Source: a bacterium (GTDB lineage: Bacteria > Electryoneota > RPQS01). From it: a DNA stretch of 38,710 bases. The notes under the pieces were generated by a model. It saw only the letters and a program-made list of their open reading frames with translations. It was not told where the DNA came from and did not search any database. This document shows, one piece after another, positions 35,125-38,710 of the stretch (position 1 is the first letter of the stretch; each line of letters begins with the position of its first letter). The position numbers and the translations under genes are program-made. The stretch lies in assembly GCA_018812265.1 (NCBI GenBank), contig JAHJDG010000030.1:1-38710 (forward strand), read 5' to 3'.

Positions 35125-36414
35125 TCACTTGAGTAGCACCAGCTTGCGGACCTGAATATGGCCGCTCGCATCGGTCACGCTCAGAAGATAGAGGCCGGCC
35201 GGACCATTCGCCTCCCAAGCAAGCTGATGGTAGCCCGCACCGAGAAATCCGTCCACCAGCGTCGCCACGCGACGACCGAGAACATCGAATACTTCTGCCC
35301 GTACAAGCCCGGCCATCGGAACCGCCAGTCGAATTTCCGTCCGTGGATTGAACGGATTCGGATACACCGACTCAATCGCAAATTCCGTGGCCGCGCCGAA
35401 AAAAGGATCATCACCACTCAGAGGCGGCACTTCATCTCGATCAAGAGTGAACAGCCACATGTCGTCGGAGTACACATCGTTCCCCACCACGTACCACAGA
35501 TACTCGACGTGATTGGCCAGCAGATTCATGTCCACCGTGTACTGAGTCGCGTTTCCGGCGTTGAAAGACCGTGGCGGATTCTCTCGAATGCTGTCCATCG
35601 GGATAATCCAGAGCGTGAATGTGACCTCGCTTCCGTTGTCATCCAAGGGTTCCCACTCGAACGCAGTCTGCGATCCGGTAAGGATGCTGCCGTCCTCGGG
35701 TGCAATGAGCCCGAAGTGGGGCGGCGGTGGCGGTGGATCCCCGATGAAAAACGTCCAAGCCTGCTCCGATCTCTCGACCATCCCGCCGTACCGGGCGTCC
35801 ACCCACCACACGTATAGTCCGGCAATCGGCAGGTCTCCTTGATTAACCACGCAGGTTGTGTTTCCGTCAGGGAAGAACTGCCGAATCGGATCCGGAACAC
35901 CTTCCGAATCCGCCGCCACCGTCAACACGTACTCCACTTCGCCGGGAACGTCGAGAGCTTCCCACTCGAACGTGATCGGGTAGTCAACAAAGGCCCGGTT
36001 TTCCGGTGCAATCAGATCGAATCCGACCGGTGGCGGCGGCGACTCGATTCCTACACCGAGTAAGGGTACCGCAACCGTCGGATGAGTGGGATCGTTACTC
36101 GTAATGGTCAGTTCGCCGGAATAGGTTTCCTCTTCGAGAGGAACGAACGTTACCCCGAGAATGAATCCCGAGTCACGTGGTTGCAGCGTAAAAACTCCCG
36201 GACCGTCCCAATAGAATCCATCCCCCGCGATGGCAATGGTGCCGGTCAGGTCTTCATCTCCGACGTTGATGATCATTCCGGTAATAGTGGCTTCGGTCCC
36301 CAGGGGAATTTGCCCAAAATCCATCTCGTCGGGTCGAACTACCATAGCTGGCTGCGCGAATGCGGCGTTCACCACCAATAGGCATAGGAACCCGAACAAA
36401 GCTCTGCGAATCAT
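35125..36414 (-). CDS. Secreted sorting-tail protein with choice-of-anchor D and Fn3-like modules
   Basis: ATG 36414 is fixed by AAGGAGGG at 36426-36419 and begins MIRRALFGFLCLLVVNAAFA, a signal peptide. The frame open up to 36594 is not used. The 429-residue protein has an ASPM/SPD-2/Hydin-type (choice-of-anchor D) Ig module at about 25-125 (MDFGQIPLGTEATITGMIIN ... TSNDPTHPTVAVPL). Two fibronectin-III-like modules follow, each introduced by a proline run (PPPP, PPPPPP) and a LIAPE segment. The C-terminal sorting module has YPNPFNP at 351-357, VFDVLGRRVATLVDG, and the end KLVLLK. No catalytic motif is visible, so it is probably a surface or extracellular binding protein. Confidence 0.85.
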   Translation of the reverse strand: MIRRALFGFLCLLVVNAAFAQPAMVVRPDEMDFGQIPLGTEATITGMIINVGDEDLTGTIAIAGDGFYWDGPGVFTLQPRDSGFILGVTFVPLEEETYSGELTITSNDPTHPTVAVPLLGVGIESPPPPVGFDLIAPENRAFVDYPITFEWEALDVPGEVEYVLTVAADSEGVPDPIRQFFPDGNTTCVVNQGDLPIAGLYVWWVDARYGGMVERSEQAWTFFIGDPPPPPPHFGLIAPEDGSILTGSQTAFEWEPLDDNGSEVTFTLWIIPMDSIRENPPRSFNAGNATQYTVDMNLLANHVEYLWYVVGNDVYSDDMWLFTLDRDEVPPLSGDDPFFGAATEFAIESVYPNPFNPRTEIRLAVPMAGLVRAEVFDVLGRRVATLVDGFLGAGYHQLAWEANGPAGLYLLSVTDASGHIQVRKLVLLK

Positions 36415-36418
36415 TATG

Positions 36419-36426
36419 CCCTCCTT
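36419..36426 (-). promoter_or_regulatory. Ribosome binding site that decides the 36414 start
   Basis: AAGGAGGG on the minus strand, 4 bases before ATG 36414, is among the strongest Shine-Dalgarno matches in the window. It places the start at the signal peptide rather than at the upstream end of the open frame. Confidence 0.75.
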
Positions 36427-36595
36427 GCCGGTTGTTGCGTTGTCTCTGCTCCCGCGGAGCATGTCTTCTCTCGCAGCTTCATTAAGGCAAGCATGGGGCC
36501 AATTTGCGAAATCGTTGCGTAACAAATGCGTAGCCGTCTTCCGCCGATAGGGAATCGTAACCATCGTAGTCAATCGTGTGCACAAGGTAAACACT

Positions 36596-37438
36596 TCACC
36601 AGCAAATCTTCAAACTCGCCCTCGCGCCTCCCGGGCACGGGATAACCTCGAGCGAACCAAATGCCTTGGCATCGTCAGGCTGCGGCTTTCGAAACAGCGC
36701 CAGGTCCGCCTGAGCGGCGACGTAAACTGCGCCCATGGCGATGCCGCTGATCCAGACCGTTCGGTAATCATCGTAGTATTTATCGTATGCCGAACTGACG
36801 CGAGAGCGATCTTGCTCGGCGATGTATGCATCCTGCGAACGGTGGAATTCATCCAATCTCCACGCGAAGACTCCGGCCGCGAGAAGTTGTGTGCCGAAGA
36901 CGATAGCGCCTCGCCATCGGTTTCCCTCCAGCCAGTGGCCGCTGCCCGGAACCACCAGATTCGTGAGCACCGAGCGCGTCCGCGGACCCGCCATGAGAAT
37001 CACTTGATGGGGGGGATTGCTGTGGATCCGGTCTTGCGCGCGATAGGTTCCCTTCACCTCGTCGAAGATGACGCGGAATTTGGGACTGATCCGAATCGGA
37101 TCGAGTCGCACCGTCGGATCGGCGTCCAGAGCCCGTCGAAAATATTCCCGCGCGTCGTTCTCCCGTTCCAACATGATCATCGCGAAACCGGCCGTCAGAT
37201 TGATGGTGACGCGATCCTCGACGGCGAGTTCGGGAAGCAGCGGTCCCGCCCGCAGTACCAGAAGCTCCACGCGTTCATATTGTCCGGCGGTGAAAGCCGA
37301 ATCCACCTCCGACCGCAGCGGAGACGACGCCCATGCCGCGATGTTGAATCCCAAGAGGAATATCGTCGCGCCGAACAGCGCGCGTGCCGACCGGAACGGC
37401 CGATGACCGGCGACGTTGCGAGATCGCGCCTCTCGCAT
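36596..37438 (-). CDS. TPR-like / DUF5683-like exported membrane protein
   Basis: The 280-residue protein starts with a basic region followed by FGATIFLLGFNIAAWASSPL, a signal peptide or anchor. A TPR-like helical part (about 45-125; AFTAGQYERVELLVL ... AREYFRRALDADPTVRLDP) follows. Then come two hydrophobic segments after VPGSGHWLEGNRWRGAIVFG and before FRKPQPDDAK, resembling the DUF5683 arrangement. It has no catalytic motif; DUF5683 proteins are of unknown function. Its ATG overlaps the TAA of the kinase gene (TAATG), so the two are translationally coupled and may work together at the membrane. Confidence 0.7.
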   Translation of the reverse strand: MREARSRNVAGHRPFRSARALFGATIFLLGFNIAAWASSPLRSEVDSAFTAGQYERVELLVLRAGPLLPELAVEDRVTINLTAGFAMIMLERENDAREYFRRALDADPTVRLDPIRISPKFRVIFDEVKGTYRAQDRIHSNPPHQVILMAGPRTRSVLTNLVVPGSGHWLEGNRWRGAIVFGTQLLAAGVFAWRLDEFHRSQDAYIAEQDRSRVSSAYDKYYDDYRTVWISGIAMGAVYVAAQADLALFRKPQPDDAKAFGSLEVIPCPGGARASLKICW

Positions 37439-38607
37439 TACTCGGTGGTCTCGCGAGTGCGGCGCATGGCCAGTTCCGTTCGATCCAAATTGGCAATCAC
37501 CATAATCGTATCACCCGCTTGAGCTTCAAAACTTTTCTCCACGGCCCTCAAGGTTGGATGCGATACTCGCACATTGTGCAGTCCGGGACGGAAAAAAAGC
37601 GGGTGCGCCAGAGGAGAACTTCCTACCGGTTCCCCGTCCAGATACACGTTTCCCCACGGACTCACCTCGATCTCGAGCATTGCCACGTGCTCGGCCAGAT
37701 TTACGCGAATGCTGTCGTGGCCTTGCGCGAGATCCATTGTGAGATGGATTTCAGGAAATGCCGGATTGTGGAATGAAAAAGTTTGACGCCCCGCCGGCAG
37801 CCGCACCGAATACCGCATGGGAGTTGTGCCCAACCGTCGTCCGTTGTAATACACGTGTGCCCAGGGAGAAACGTCCAGCCACAACTCGGTGCTGTCGGTT
37901 GCTGTGTTCTGCCGGATCGCTCTATCTATTCTCGCGACCGTTTCTTCGCCGACGTGTTCTGCAACGGGTGCTGGATCAATTGTCGAGGCAGTGTCGTGGC
38001 TTGCCGTCTGTTTTTCTGCGGGTAATTTCTCATCATTTATTGGCTGTTCCGCTGACAGATTATCTGACATGATTTCTGATCCCCGAGGAGTCGTATGCGA
38101 CAAATTCAAGCCACCATCGCGCCTCGGCCAAAACGAAATGACCATTGCCAAACACATTATTACCACAATTGATAAGGATAGGACAATGCGAGTTTGCTTC
38201 CTTTCACGATGGCGCGGCTGCTCGACCGCATTTGTGCCGTCCGCGATAAGCTTCAGCGCATCGGCTGCGCTGTTCGGTCGGGCTGACGGATCCTTTCGCA
38301 AACACGATTGGATTAAACTGTGAACGCTTTCAGGAAGGGCTTGTAGCTCCTCCGTATCGAGCGGCGGATCCATCTGCCGAACCCGCCGCATCGCTTCCAG
38401 CATGTCGTCGCAGGTGAACGGATTGGCGCCCGTCACTGCTTCATGCAGCACGACTCCCAGCGCGAACAGATCGGATCGCTCGTCGGGCGGTTGTCCGGCG
38501 GCTTGCTCCGGAGACATGTAGGCGGGTGTGCCCGAGATCGCTCCGGCCGCCGTCAAGCGGTCAAAGGTGGTATCCCCCAGCAGCTTGACCAGGCCGAAGT
38601 CGAGCAC
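37438..38607 (-). CDS. Ser/Thr protein kinase C-lobe with TM helix and two PEGA repeats
   Basis: Counted from GTG 38607, this is the downstream part of a kinase. It has DFG (3-5), the activation-segment end GTPAYMSPEQ (26-35), DLFALGVVLHEAVTG (46-60) and KDPSARPNSAADAL. A single TM helix follows (140-160), then a Ser/Thr/Glu-rich linker. Two PEGA domains (about 241-305 and 311-375) have the motifs SPWAHVYYNGRRLGTTP and SPWGNVYLDGEPVGSSP. PEGA repeats are extracytoplasmic surface-layer-type modules often fused to Hanks-type kinases. GTG 38607 is inside the kinase fold, so this piece alone cannot be an active kinase. The N-terminal part is separated by an in-frame TAA at 38634-38632. The stop overlaps the next gene start. 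Confidence 0.85.
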   Translation of the reverse strand: MLDFGLVKLLGDTTFDRLTAAGAISGTPAYMSPEQAAGQPPDERSDLFALGVVLHEAVTGANPFTCDDMLEAMRRVRQMDPPLDTEELQALPESVHSLIQSCLRKDPSARPNSAADALKLIADGTNAVEQPRHRERKQTRIVLSLSIVVIMCLAMVISFWPRRDGGLNLSHTTPRGSEIMSDNLSAEQPINDEKLPAEKQTASHDTASTIDPAPVAEHVGEETVARIDRAIRQNTATDSTELWLDVSPWAHVYYNGRRLGTTPMRYSVRLPAGRQTFSFHNPAFPEIHLTMDLAQGHDSIRVNLAEHVAMLEIEVSPWGNVYLDGEPVGSSPLAHPLFFRPGLHNVRVSHPTLRAVEKSFEAQAGDTIMVIANLDRTELAMRRTRETTE

Positions 38608-38631
38608 CTTGACACCAATCTGCTCCCCGAG

Positions 38632-38710
38632 TTAGCGCTGCTTGGTGACGATCATGATGTTCTCGGGCTTGACATCTCGGTGTACGACCCCTTGCATGTG
38701 CGCATCATCG
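38632..38710 (-). pseudogene. Upstream kinase fragment ending at a premature TAA
   Basis: In the same frame as the following C-lobe, the minus strand reads MQGVVHRDVKPENIMIVTKQR and then TAA (38634-38632), before LGEQIGVKVLDFGL. The catalytic loop HRD is at 38682-38674. Nothing else differs from a normal kinase between HRDxKPEN and DFG, so a single codon change or a base-call error interrupts the gene. The start of the gene lies outside the window. Confidence 0.75.

Noticed and set aside
36578-37522. Plus-strand open frame opposite the TPR/DUF5683-like gene
   Set aside because: Antisense, no motif; the minus-strand gene is coupled to the kinase and has a signal sequence.

Overview
The window is GC-rich bacterial chromosome, densely packed with genes. 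Three secreted proteins end in the same C-terminal module (a YPNPFNP motif about 80 residues from the end and a final ...LLK). There are also a gingipain-type C25 peptidase, PKD, fibronectin-III-like and jelly-roll modules, pyruvate phosphate dikinase, and a POT-type peptide transporter. Together these suggest an uncultured member of the FCB (Fibrobacteres-Chlorobi-Bacteroidetes) superphylum or a neighbouring candidate phylum. The exact lineage cannot be named from sequence reading alone.

Layout. 1-495: 3' end of pckA with a terminator downstream. 730-886: a possible broken remnant of a sodium/solute symporter. 915-2678: a leukotriene-A4-hydrolase-like M1 aminopeptidase. 2744-6690 (minus): an aminopeptidase P coupled to a POT-family transporter that carries a large extra loop domain. 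7105-14288 (plus): adenylating ligase (PaaK/CapK-like), DUF362 protein, GT4 glycosyltransferase, and a large CapA-like secreted metallophosphatase; this looks like an envelope or exopolymer locus. 14308-15863: small membrane protein, gamma-carbonic-anhydrase-like hexapeptide protein, cold-shock protein. 15947-22415: a large secreted C25 peptidase and a secreted M1 peptidase with a sorting tail. 22461-27101: ppdK, a YigZ/IMPACT protein, a CNNM/CorC-type membrane protein. 27137-27213: initiator tRNA-fMet with its own promoter and terminator. 27361-28845: a class-III aminotransferase. 28943-38710 (minus): a GH20-like protein with an inserted carbohydrate-binding-like module, a secreted C1B peptidase, two sorting-tail proteins, a TPR/membrane protein, and a Ser/Thr kinase with PEGA repeats at the window edge.

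How the genes fit together. Five peptidases of four families (two M1, M24B, C25, C1B) plus a peptide transporter point to a proteolytic, peptide-scavenging life. Extracellular endo- and aminopeptidases would make peptides, the POT transporter would import them, and cytosolic M24B/M1 enzymes would finish them. PckA and PpdK sit at the PEP-pyruvate-oxaloacetate node, suited to growth on amino and organic acids.

Probable lesions are visible. The kinase frame has an in-frame TAA between the HRD and DFG motifs (38632-38634). The GH20-like protein seems to have its signal peptide split by a one-base frameshift near 31681. The 730-886 remnant is frameshifted and truncated. Assembly error cannot be excluded for any of them.
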